Shown piece after piece: positions 1 through 6,937 of a DNA stretch of 15,872 bases (its first letter is position 1; each line of letters opens with the position of its first letter). This DNA is from Spirochaetales bacterium. Lineage in GTDB: Bacteria; Spirochaetota; Spirochaetia; SZUA-6; DRHE01. The stretch covers positions 1-15,872 of the forward strand of contig DRHE01000155.1 of the NCBI GenBank assembly GCA_011049745.1, in the 5' to 3' direction. The position numbers and the translations under genes are program-made. The notes below the pieces were generated by a model. The model saw nothing but the letters and a program-made list of their open reading frames with translations. It had not been told where the DNA came from and made no database searches.

Positions 1-119
1 CCCTTCCTGTTTAACAGGACTGAAGATACCAGAGAGAAGATCTGGTTGATAGGCTGGCGGTGTAAGTGCGGTAACGTATTCAGCCGACCAGTACTAATTT
101 ATCGTGAGGCTTGACCATA
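1..119 (+). rRNA. 23S ribosomal RNA, 3' end (partial)
   Basis: The stretch matches the conserved 3' terminus of bacterial large-subunit rRNA. It has GGTTGATAGGCTGG near 46-59, CCAGTACTAAT near 88-98, and the closing CGTGAGGCTTGACC that pairs with the 5' end of the molecule. A local hairpin, CCAGA-gagaaga-TCTGG (about 31-47), sits where the terminal helices are expected. The 5' part lies outside the window. The exact 3' end is inferred from homology and could be off by a few bases. No 5S rRNA signature was found in the following 170 bases. Confidence 0.93.
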
Positions 120-270
120 TTACCTATTGTTCCTTGCTGGTGACCAATTTATGAGTTTTTTGTAATGCGTTGACACCCTCCGGATTTTCCACCGCTGATT
201 ACCGCCCATGATCTGCTCCGCTCCTGATTTGTCCCAACGAAAACCTTGATTCAATGGTTCCTTTGATTTA

Positions 271-286
271 TTGTTATGGATAACAA
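271..286. promoter_or_regulatory. Operator-like palindrome over the start of the FAD oxidoreductase gene
   Basis: TTGTTAT-GG-ATAACAA is a perfect inverted repeat with 7-bp arms and a 2-bp centre. It ends on the A of the ATG at 286. A weak promoter-like pair, TTGATT (246-251) and TATTGT (269-274) with a 17-bp spacer, would put the transcription start inside it. A repressor bound here would block both transcription and translation initiation. The palindrome is seen directly; its role as an operator is inference and no regulator gene lies beside it. Confidence 0.4.
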
Positions 287-1605
287 TGACCCACGACGAA
301 AAGGTTGAAAAAATTATTGAGCAGCTCCGGTGCAGGTCCGGAGAAACGATAGCCTTCAGTAAGCGTTCGGTGCGCCATGTCGTTCCCAACCACAACGACC
401 CGCGCTTGAAAAAACACAAGATCGACATGAAAGCCCTCAATGAAATCCTGGCTATCGATCGGGAGGCCCGTACCTGCACGGCAGAATCTGAGGTGACTTT
501 TTCCGACCTGGTCCAGGCCACCCTGCCCTTGGGCCTGATCCCCATGACTGTGCCCGAGCTCAAGACCATCACCATTGGGGGCGCTGTGTCCGGCAGTTCG
601 GTGGAATCTATGTCGTACAAGTACGGTGGTTTCCACGACAACTGCCTGGAATACGAGGTCTTGAGCAGCGACGGCAGAAGGATCGTCTGTTCCGATTCAG
701 AGCGGCCAGATATCTTTCACATGATCCACGGCTCCTACGGCACCCTGGGCATCCTGACACGGCTGAAGTTCAGGCTGATCGAGGCCAAGCCCTGCGTACG
801 CCTGGAATACCGGCATTTTGACAGCTTCCCGAGCTTCTTTGAGTGTCTCAAGGAGCGCTGCCAAAAGGATGATTACGACTTTGTAGACGGAATCATACAC
901 AGCCCGGAGCACTTTGTGCTCTGTCTCGTACTGATGGTAGATGAAGCCCCCTATCGCTCCTCATACGACTGGCTGAATATTTTCTACCGCAGCACCGGGG
1001 AACGGAACGAAGATTTCTTAAGCATCTACGACTACTTTTTTCGCTACGATACGGAGTGCCACTGGCTGACACGCTCCATTCCTCTGCTGGAGTTTAAGCC
1101 GGTGCGTTTTCTGTTGGGCAAGTTCCTTCTGGGCTCCACTAATCTGATCCGCTCGGCCAACCGGCTGCGATATATCATGAAGCCCAAACACCGCCCGGAT
1201 GTTGTCGTTGATGTGTTCATCCCGGCCGACAATTTCGAAGTTTTCTATCAGTGGTATGAGCAAGATTTTAAATTCTTCCCCCTCTGGATCGTACCCTACC
1301 AAATGCCCCAAATATATCCCTGGGTGTCCGAGGCCCAGGCCAAGTTGATTGGCAGCGAAAACTTCGTCATTGACTGCGCAGTCTACGGTAAGAAGAACAA
1401 CGACCCTCAAATCGACTACTCCGAGCTGATCCAAAAGAAAACCCATGAACTGGGCGGGATCAAAACCCTGATCTCCAGAAACCACTACGATCCGGAGACC
1501 TTCTGGAAGATCTACAACAAGGACCGCTACGACAGCATAAAGGCCGAGATGGACCCGATCGATATGTTCGGCGACCTGTACTGTAAGGTTCATCCTCCGG
1601 AATAA
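286..1605 (+). CDS. FAD-binding oxidoreductase, DHCR24-like
   Basis: A 439-residue flavoprotein of the FAD_binding_4 (PCMH-type) group, resembling bacterial relatives of eukaryotic delta(24)-sterol reductase. Residues about 25-165 form the FAD-binding domain. The segment PELKTITIGGAVSG (90-103) gives the diphosphate-binding turn, followed by YKYGGFHDNCLEYEV (111-125) and HGSYGTLGILT (148-158), all typical of the family. The C-terminal part (residues about 170-439) is the substrate side, rich in aromatic residues; its substrate in bacteria is unknown. I prefer the ATG at 286 over the TTG at 271 because the protein aligns from MTHDEK onward. Neither has a good Shine-Dalgarno; GGA at 278-280 is the best available. 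Base composition looks richer in G+C than the PFOR and gcv genes, which could mean transfer. Its stop overlaps the ruined start of the lipoprotein frame downstream, suggesting they were once co-transcribed. Confidence 0.85.
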   Translation: MTHDEKVEKIIEQLRCRSGETIAFSKRSVRHVVPNHNDPRLKKHKIDMKALNEILAIDREARTCTAESEVTFSDLVQATLPLGLIPMTVPELKTITIGGAVSGSSVESMSYKYGGFHDNCLEYEVLSSDGRRIVCSDSERPDIFHMIHGSYGTLGILTRLKFRLIEAKPCVRLEYRHFDSFPSFFECLKERCQKDDYDFVDGIIHSPEHFVLCLVLMVDEAPYRSSYDWLNIFYRSTGERNEDFLSIYDYFFRYDTECHWLTRSIPLLEFKPVRFLLGKFLLGSTNLIRSANRLRYIMKPKHRPDVVVDVFIPADNFEVFYQWYEQDFKFFPLWIVPYQMPQIYPWVSEAQAKLIGSENFVIDCAVYGKKNNDPQIDYSELIQKKTHELGGIKTLISRNHYDPETFWKIYNKDRYDSIKAEMDPIDMFGDLYCKVHPPE

Positions 1606-1812
1606 AGCGATTTTTTCTCCTTCTCCTGCTAACCTGCGGGCGAGACAAAACTGCAGACATACCACCCCAAGCAGGCGCTCCGGAGTTCCAGATCGCCGAA
1701 TTTGCGCCCACGGTCGAGGTCCTTTGGGAGAACTTAAAGGGCGGAATCTGGGTTCTCTTCGACCAACCGGTGGTTCCCCTGGCACAGCTTAAAAGACCGG
1801 CCAAAAGATCGA
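1602..1812 (+). pseudogene. Lipoprotein N-terminal remnant, possibly alpha-2-macroglobulin-like, with lost start codon
   Basis: In frame with 1602, immediately at the stop of the FAD gene, the sequence reads I-K-R-F-F-L-L-L-L-L-T-C-G-R-D-K. This is an ideal short lipoprotein signal peptide with lipobox LLTC. A mature-like segment follows, including EFQIAEFAPTVEV and GGIWVLFDQPVVPLAQL. The 'F.P...V....I.V.F..PVVPL' pattern is like the first domain of bacterial alpha-2-macroglobulins; this assignment is tentative. The expected start codon is ATA (1602-1604), with a TAA stop further upstream in frame. A single G-to-A change would turn a standard ATGA stop/start overlap into ATAA, keeping a stop for the upstream gene while killing this start. 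After about 65-70 codons the resemblance ends and transposase sequence begins in another frame. Confidence 0.5.
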
Positions 1813-2220
1813 ATTGGAATAAACTGTTACAATCGATCCTTCTCTGGAATCTCTATCCGGGGCCCAGCTTCAGGGAACAAATACGTTTCGGTTTCGAACA
1901 GAAGCCTGAAGCTCTTCGAGGCAACCGATTTTATCGCTCTGCTCACTCAGCACCTCCCTCCAAAGCGAGTACAACGTATCCGCTGTTACGGATTGTACTC
2001 CTCACGCAGTCGGGGCAAATGGATCGAGAAGCCCTATGTTGTTCGGCTGGCTCCGGATGTGTGGAGGCGGAAGCACCTCGATTATCCTGATTCACCTAAA
2101 ACACAAGAGGAATGCACCCCTGATTGCTCTGTCTGCTCATCGGAGAGCAGAGCTGCATGGGCACGGTTGATTGCTAAGGTATACGAGGTAAATCCACTCG
2201 AGTGTGTCAAATGCGGGGAC
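1813..2220 (+). pseudogene. IS91/IS801-type (Y2) transposase fragment
   Basis: Frame 1 from about 1813 to 2220 reads ...FSGISIRGPASGNKY... then KLFEATDFIALLTQHLPPK, IRCYGLYSSRSRGKW and ESRAAWARLIAKVYEVNPLE followed by CVKCG. These are hallmark segments of the C-terminal third of IS91/IS801-like rolling-circle transposases (Y2_Tnp family), including the start of the terminal CxxCG zinc-binding motif. The N-terminal zinc ribbon, the HUH motif and the catalytic tyrosines are absent. The reading also breaks off right after KCG, where the family normally continues with a conserved MRIIAVI-like tail. It is therefore a fragment truncated at both ends and not a working element. The ATG at 1993 opens an ORF to 2358, but that is only an internal methionine. 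Confidence 0.8.
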
Positions 2221-2427
2221 TATACTTCATACTGCACCTCGCTGATATGTTCATTAACTTTTGAAATAAAATGCTTATTCCTTCTTCCTCTTAGTTTTTT
2301 TTTGAAGTTTTGTGATTATATTTTCCCTGTCGAGCTCATAGAGGCATATGAGTTTTAATAATTCGCCATGCTGCCCATTCCCGGGAAGTTAGTTACAAGG
2401 GATTTCGCTGATTTTAATCCAAAGAAA
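2221..2427. other. Non-coding stretch between the transposase scar and the GYD gene leader
   Basis: No convincing gene was found. On the minus strand, roughly 2273-2380, a short open stretch reads ELLKLICLYELDRENIITKL followed by a lysine/arginine-rich end and a stop. It looks protein-like and could be the tail of a lost gene, but it is only about 33 codons between stops and I do not call it. A run of nine T (about 2294-2302) lies here without a clear hairpin in front. Confidence 0.4.
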
Positions 2428-2560
2428 TATAATTTTGTATTCATCCCCTACACTTTGACTGAAGAAAAGCTTGGTTAAAAAGGCAAACGCCGTAGGGGAA
2501 CAGGCGATTTATTTGCAAATCCGGAGATTTTCTATTAGACTTATATACAAGGAGGAAAAT
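2428..2560 (+). promoter_or_regulatory. Candidate promoter and structured 5' leader of the GYD gene
   Basis: A perfect TATAAT lies at 2428-2433, although no good -35 box precedes it. The following transcript would contain an 8-bp inverted repeat, TCCCCTAC (2444-2451) with GTAGGGGA (2492-2499). This encloses a small hairpin GGC-AAAC-GCC (2482-2491) and a weaker wobble-containing stem (2455-2460 with 2473-2478), so it could form a branched structure. A further hairpin AAATC-CGGA-GATTT is at 2517-2530. The ribosome binding site GGAGG is at 2551-2555. The leader is over 100 nt long, unusual for such a small gene. It matches no riboswitch class I can recall with confidence. Confidence 0.3.
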
Positions 2561-2845
2561 ATGGCTACGTTTTTTTTGTTCGGAAAATACTTACCTGAAG
2601 CGGTCAAAGGAATCAGCGCTAAACGGACAAAGGCGGCCGCCGATATCGTCAAAAAGGCAGGCGGTGAATTAAAATCTGCCTATGCGCTCATGGGAGAACA
2701 CGACCTTGTCCTTATCGCAGAACTTCCCGGGATACAGGAAGCGATTAAGGCATCTCTCGCCCTGCACAAACTTACGGGTATCTCTTTTTCTACTTCCCCG
2801 GCGATAACGGTAGAACAATTCGATAAAATTGCCGCTGAAACCTGA
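2561..2845 (+). CDS. GYD domain-containing protein
   Basis: A 94-residue ferredoxin-fold-like small protein of the GYD family. It shows the usual layout: an N-terminal beta strand (ATFFLFGKY), helices rich in Lys/Ala around residues 15-35, then KSAYALMGEHDLVLIAELP (residues about 38-56), which corresponds to the family's 'G.YD.v.i.e.P' strand with His in place of Tyr. The C-terminal TGISFSTSPAITVEQFDKI is also typical. The start is set by a strong GGAGG five bases before the ATG; a longer upstream reading from 2471 has no such signal. GYD proteins have no established reaction; some may bind small ligands or act as dimers. It stands alone, with a decayed gene on the opposite strand downstream. 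Confidence 0.85.
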   Translation: MATFFLFGKYLPEAVKGISAKRTKAAADIVKKAGGELKSAYALMGEHDLVLIAELPGIQEAIKASLALHKLTGISFSTSPAITVEQFDKIAAET

Positions 2846-2882
2846 TTCCATCGGATAATACCTAAAGGTGTTTAATCCACGT

Positions 2883-3221
2883 CTAATCATTCTTAGCCAG
2901 AGTCAGATCCCAGGGAAGAGCATAGTCCTGTTCTGAGATGGGAAAAGCCGCATCCACCGGGGCGAGTACAAGCCCTTTCTCGATTTCAAGCCGAGGAAAT
3001 GTTTTACGAAACGCGTGGAACAGATTAGTAGCAGGAGACATCAAAGCGTACTGCTTACAGATATCCACGACCACGCCGGTCTCGATCAATTCGGCGTTTT
3101 ATGGCCGGCACCATCCTTATTGAGCTTTGAGCTCAATCTGCGCAAAAAAATGAGGAAGAATTGCCGCCTTTGCCGGAATAGAATTGTCCGAAAGTACCGC
3201 TTGTTCTTTTACTTGAACTAA
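2883..3221 (-). pseudogene. Decayed unidentified gene with two in-frame stops
   Basis: Read on the minus strand in one frame, this region is strikingly protein-like. The upstream part gives KEQAVLSDNSIPAKAAILPH then FFAQIELKAQ, followed by TAA (3119-3117), five codons, a second TAA (3101-3099), then AELIETGVVVDICKQY, ALMSPATNLFHAFRKTF, RLEIEKGLVLAPVDAAFP and SEQDYALPWDLTL, ending at a TAG at 2885-2883. Both halves share the frame, so two point changes, or a short replaced segment between the stops, could have broken one gene. The alternative is that the downstream half is a separate small gene starting at the TTG at 3089, but that has no ribosome binding site. I do not recognise the family. 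The upstream end runs into the PFOR promoter, so the N-terminus has been lost. Confidence 0.45.
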
Positions 3222-3241
3222 GCAGCGATAAATAATATAAT
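3213..3241 (+). promoter_or_regulatory. Sigma-70-type promoter of the PFOR gene
   Basis: TTGAAC (3213-3218) and a perfect TATAAT (3236-3241) are separated by exactly 17 bases. Transcription would begin near 3248, leaving a leader of about 29 nt with AAGGA at 3265-3269 before the ATG at 3277. This is among the best-looking promoters in the window, in keeping with a highly expressed central metabolic enzyme. Confidence 0.7.
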
Positions 3242-3276
3242 GTGAATGAATTCCCTACTTAGAAAAGGATAAAATA

Positions 3277-6200
3277 ATGGCAAAGAAAACAGTAACCATA
3301 GACGGTAACGCCGCAGTTGCCCATGTTGCGCATGCAACCAATGAGATTATTGCAATTTACCCGATCACCCCATCCTCTCCTATGGGAGAGCTCTCAGACC
3401 TTTATTCGGCCGCGGGCAGAAAGAATATCTGGGGTACTGTGCCCGTAGTAACGGAGATGCAGTCTGAGGCAGGCGCAGCCGGTGCAGTGCACGGAGCCTT
3501 GACATCCGGCGCTCTGACTACAACCTTTACCGCCTCCCAGGGACTGCTGCTGATGATACCCAATATGTTCAAGATTGCCGGGGAGCTCTGTCCCACGGTT
3601 TTCCATATTGCGGCGCGTGCCGTTGCCGCCCAGGCGCTTTCAATCTTCGGAGAGCACAGTGATGTAATGGCCGCCCGTTCTACAGGTTTTGCCCAGCTTT
3701 GCTCCAATTCGATCCAGGAGGTAATGGATTTTGCCCTGATAGCCCAGGCAGCGACCCTGGAATCCAGGGTTCCTTTTTTACATTTCTTCGATGGCTTTAG
3801 AAGCTCTCACGAGATCCAGAAGATTGAAGAGTTGAGTTATGATGATATGAGGGCTGTAATTGACAACGATTTGGTTCGGGCTCATAGGGCGAGGGGCTTG
3901 AATCCGGAAAATCCCGCTATACGCGGCACCTCTCAGAACCCCGATGTTTTTTTTGCAGCCAGAGAGACGGCGAATAAATATTACCAGGCTACCCCGGGAA
4001 TTGTACAAAAGGTTATGGACAAATTTGCCGGTGTTACAGGGCGGCAGTACCGGCTTTTTGATTATGTAGGTGCTGCCGATGCCGACAGGATTGTAATAAT
4101 GATGGGTTCCGGCGCTGAAACCATGGATGAAGTAGTGACTCACCTCGTTGCCCAGAGTGAAAAGGTGGGGTTGATGAAGGTAAGGCTCTTCCGCCCCTTT
4201 AGTCTTGAGCATTTCATTCAGGCATTACCCAAGAGCGTAAAGAAAATTACGGTACTGGACAGAACCAAGGAGCCCGGAGCTCTGGGTGAGCCCCTGTATG
4301 GAGATATTCGTACTGCAATCGGCGAAGCAATGGGTGAAGGTTCCTTAAAAATGAGCGATTACCCGGTAATTGTGGGCGGCCGTTACGGCCTGGGATCAAA
4401 TGAATTTAATCCAGGAATGGCAAAAGCGGTGCTGGATAATCTGAAAGCGGCAAAGCCCAAAAGCCGTTTTACCATAGGTATCTATGATGATGTAACCCTG
4501 AGCAGCCTGGAGTGGGATGAGAATTTTTCCATTAAGCCCGAGGGCGTACACCAGGCAATTTTCTTTGGCCTGGGCGCGGACGGTACTGTAGGTGCCAATA
4601 AGAACTCGATCAAGATTATCGGCAAAGCCACTGATAATTATGCTCAAGGCTATTTTGTCTACGATTCTAAAAAAGCGGGGGCCGGGACAATATCTCACCT
4701 GCGTTTCGGCAAGACTCCGATAAAGAGTACCTATTTGATCCAGAAGGCTAATTTTGTAGCCTGTCATAAGTTCACCTTTTTAGAAAAATTTGACATGCTC
4801 TCTAAGGCGGAAGAGGGAGCCACTTTCCTCCTGGCAACTCATTATAACAAGGAAGAGGTGTGGGGAAATATTCCTGTCGAGGTTCAGCAGCAGATTATCG
4901 ATAAGAAACTCAAATTCTATGTGATTAATGCAGTCAAGATTGCCGAAGACATCGGTCTGGGCAGCAGGATAAATACCATAATGCAGACGGCCTTCTTCCT
5001 GATCTCAGGCGTTCTGCCCGAGGATAAAGCTTTGGAATTGATCAAGAAGGCGGTAATTGATACCTATGGAAAAAAGGGACGGGACATTGTGGACATGAAT
5101 ATGAAGGCCGTGGCTGCGACAAAAGAACACATTAAGATTGTGGATTATCCCGGTGCCACATCAGGGGAAGTGCACATGCTGCCGGCGGTACCCGAAAATG
5201 CGCCGGTATTCGTTAAAGAGGTTACAGGTGAGATTATTGTCGGCAGGGGTGAAAAGATCCCTGTTTCCAAACTTCCTGACGACGGCACTTATCCAACCGG
5301 TACGACAAAGTTTGAGAAGAGGAATATTACCGAGGAAACCCCGGTCTGGGAGGCGGATATCTGCATCCAGTGCGGAGAGTGCTCTATGATATGTCCTCAC
5401 GGCGTAATACGCCTCAAGGCTTATGATCCTGTTCACCTGGAGGGCGCTCCTGAGAGTTTCAAATCGACAGATGCCCGCGGTAAAGATCTGGCCGGTCTGA
5501 AGGTTACCATACAGGTATCTCCGGAGGATTGTACGGGCTGTTCTCTATGTTTCCAGGTCTGCCCGGTCTTTGAAAAGAAGGATGGTGAAAAGACGGGCCG
5601 CAAAGCCCTTAATATGGAGCCTCAGCCGCCTTTGAGGGCCCAGGAAGCGAAGAATTTCGAGTTTTTCCTGGGTCTGCCCGATCTGGAAGAGGCCAGGATC
5701 AAGAGAAATACAATTAAAGGATCGCAGCTGCTGCCGCCCATGTTCGAGTTTTCCGGCGCCTGCGCGGGTTGTGGTGAAACGCCCTATGTCAAGCTGATGA
5801 GTCAGCTCTTCGGCGACCGGGCGGTAATAGCCAATGCCACGGGCTGCTCTTCAATCTATGGCGGCAATCTGCCTACCACACCCTATACCACCCGGAGTGA
5901 TGGACGTGGACCCTCCTGGAGTAACTCTCTCTTTGAGGACTGCGCTGAGCTAGCCCTGGGCATGCGTTTGAATACCGACAAGATGACTGAATTCGCCCAT
6001 GAACTGTTGGCGGACTTTATCAAGGCCAAAGATCAGGCTTTAGATTTAAATCTCTTAAAAGAGATAGCGGCGGCAGACCAATCAACCCAGACAGCAATTG
6101 AAGAACAGCGGGCCAGGGTAGATAGGTTAAAGGATTCCCTTGGTAAGATAAAGTCAGAAGAAGCCAAACAGCTTTTATCGGTAGTGAATTATCTGGTTGT

Positions 6201-6846
6201 ACGTTCCATCTGGGGTGTGGGCGGTGACGGCTGGGCATTCGATATAGGCTATGGCGGACTCGATCATGTGATCGCTTCCGGCAAAAATGTGAACCTGTTG
6301 GTGCTTGATACCGGCGTTTACTCCAATACGGGCGGACAGATGTCCAAGGCCACACCAATCGGCGCAATAGCCAAGTTCGCGGCCGGGGGCAAGCCATTGG
6401 CCAAGAAAGACTTAGGGATGATGGCTATGACCTACGGAACCGTATATGTTGCCAGTGTAGCTATGGGGGCCAACAGGATCCAGACGGTACGCGCTTTTAA
6501 CGAGGCGGAACAGTATCCCGGTCCCTCACTGATCATTGCTTACAGCCACTGTATTGCGCACGGCTATGATCTTAAGCATGGGCCCAGTCAGCAGAAGCTG
6601 GCTGTCGATTCCGGAGCTTGGACGCTTTTCCGTTATAATCCCTTGCTGAAAGAACAGGGTAAGAACCCGCTGAAGCTTGACTCTAAAGAGTTATCTGCGG
6701 ATATCGGTGATTATATGTATAATGAAATCCGCTTTCGTGCTCTTAAAGATAAAGATCCGGCTACGGCTGAATTCCTGCTCAACAAGGCGCGCAAGGATGC
6801 AAAGGAGAAATACAGCTATTACAGATACCTGGCAGATAAAAACTGA
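3277..6846 (+). CDS. nifJ: Pyruvate:ferredoxin (flavodoxin) oxidoreductase, single-chain
   Basis: A 1189-residue homodimer-type PFOR that converts pyruvate and CoA to acetyl-CoA and CO2, passing electrons to ferredoxin or flavodoxin. The family's usual length is about 1170-1230. Domain I has YPITPSSPMGE (28-38) and the TPP-activating Glu64 in TEMQSEAG. The ferredoxin-like domain has two 4Fe-4S motifs: C696, C699, C702, C706 and C752, C755, C758, C762. The proximal-cluster ligands are C829 and C832 (CAGCG), C857 (ATGCSS) and C1092 (YSHCIAHG). The TPP/Mg site is GDGW (984-987) with N1017 in YSNTGG. All catalytic and cluster residues are therefore present. The start has AAGGA with a 7-base spacer. 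It is monocistronic by appearance, with a promoter upstream and a hairpin terminator downstream. The symbol por is also used for this enzyme; a nitrogen-fixation role is not implied. Confidence 0.97.
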   Translation: MAKKTVTIDGNAAVAHVAHATNEIIAIYPITPSSPMGELSDLYSAAGRKNIWGTVPVVTEMQSEAGAAGAVHGALTSGALTTTFTASQGLLLMIPNMFKIAGELCPTVFHIAARAVAAQALSIFGEHSDVMAARSTGFAQLCSNSIQEVMDFALIAQAATLESRVPFLHFFDGFRSSHEIQKIEELSYDDMRAVIDNDLVRAHRARGLNPENPAIRGTSQNPDVFFAARETANKYYQATPGIVQKVMDKFAGVTGRQYRLFDYVGAADADRIVIMMGSGAETMDEVVTHLVAQSEKVGLMKVRLFRPFSLEHFIQALPKSVKKITVLDRTKEPGALGEPLYGDIRTAIGEAMGEGSLKMSDYPVIVGGRYGLGSNEFNPGMAKAVLDNLKAAKPKSRFTIGIYDDVTLSSLEWDENFSIKPEGVHQAIFFGLGADGTVGANKNSIKIIGKATDNYAQGYFVYDSKKAGAGTISHLRFGKTPIKSTYLIQKANFVACHKFTFLEKFDMLSKAEEGATFLLATHYNKEEVWGNIPVEVQQQIIDKKLKFYVINAVKIAEDIGLGSRINTIMQTAFFLISGVLPEDKALELIKKAVIDTYGKKGRDIVDMNMKAVAATKEHIKIVDYPGATSGEVHMLPAVPENAPVFVKEVTGEIIVGRGEKIPVSKLPDDGTYPTGTTKFEKRNITEETPVWEADICIQCGECSMICPHGVIRLKAYDPVHLEGAPESFKSTDARGKDLAGLKVTIQVSPEDCTGCSLCFQVCPVFEKKDGEKTGRKALNMEPQPPLRAQEAKNFEFFLGLPDLEEARIKRNTIKGSQLLPPMFEFSGACAGCGETPYVKLMSQLFGDRAVIANATGCSSIYGGNLPTTPYTTRSDGRGPSWSNSLFEDCAELALGMRLNTDKMTEFAHELLADFIKAKDQALDLNLLKEIAAADQSTQTAIEEQRARVDRLKDSLGKIKSEEAKQLLSVVNYLVVRSIWGVGGDGWAFDIGYGGLDHVIASGKNVNLLVLDTGVYSNTGGQMSKATPIGAIAKFAAGGKPLAKKDLGMMAMTYGTVYVASVAMGANRIQTVRAFNEAEQYPGPSLIIAYSHCIAHGYDLKHGPSQQKLAVDSGAWTLFRYNPLLKEQGKNPLKLDSKELSADIGDYMYNEIRFRALKDKDPATAEFLLNKARKDAKEKYSYYRYLADKN

Positions 6847-6893
6847 AGAACAAAGGGAAATTATAGATTTGATATTTAATTATCAGTAAGATG

Positions 6894-6924
6894 AAGCCAG
6901 CGTTCTGGTTGCGCCGGCTTTTTT
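6894..6924 (+). terminator. Rho-independent terminator after PFOR
   Basis: AAGCCAGCGT (6894-6903) pairs with GCGCCGGCTT (6911-6920) around a 7-base loop, with one mismatch and one G-T pair, and runs into six T residues. Only two or three bases separate the T-tract end from the ribosome binding site of the next gene, so the hairpin could also influence expression of that gene by read-through. Confidence 0.75.
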
Positions 6925-6937
6925 AAAAGGGGGAGCT

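Noticed and set aside
170..198. Promoter based on TTGACA at 170-175
   Set aside because: No acceptable -10 box at the right distance.
120..641. Minus-strand open frames of 173 and 120 codons opposite the FAD gene
   Set aside because: They run antisense to a clear conserved coding gene, lack domain signatures and read as low-quality composition.
1018..1804. Minus-strand frames of 255 and 114 codons across the FAD gene end
   Set aside because: Mirror frames of the FAD gene and the lipoprotein scar, with no recognisable protein motifs.
1770..2090. Plus-strand 106-codon frame as an independent gene
   Set aside because: It starts inside the lipoprotein remnant and continues as the wrong frame of the transposase fragment.
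2444..2530. c-di-GMP-I riboswitch suggested by a GGCAAAC run
   Set aside because: The partner elements of the consensus (GACGCAAAGCC and the second conserved helix) are not present.
2883..3089. A complete small minus-strand gene from the TTG at 3089
   Set aside because: No ribosome binding site, and the same frame continues as protein-like sequence beyond two stops, which fits a broken larger gene better.
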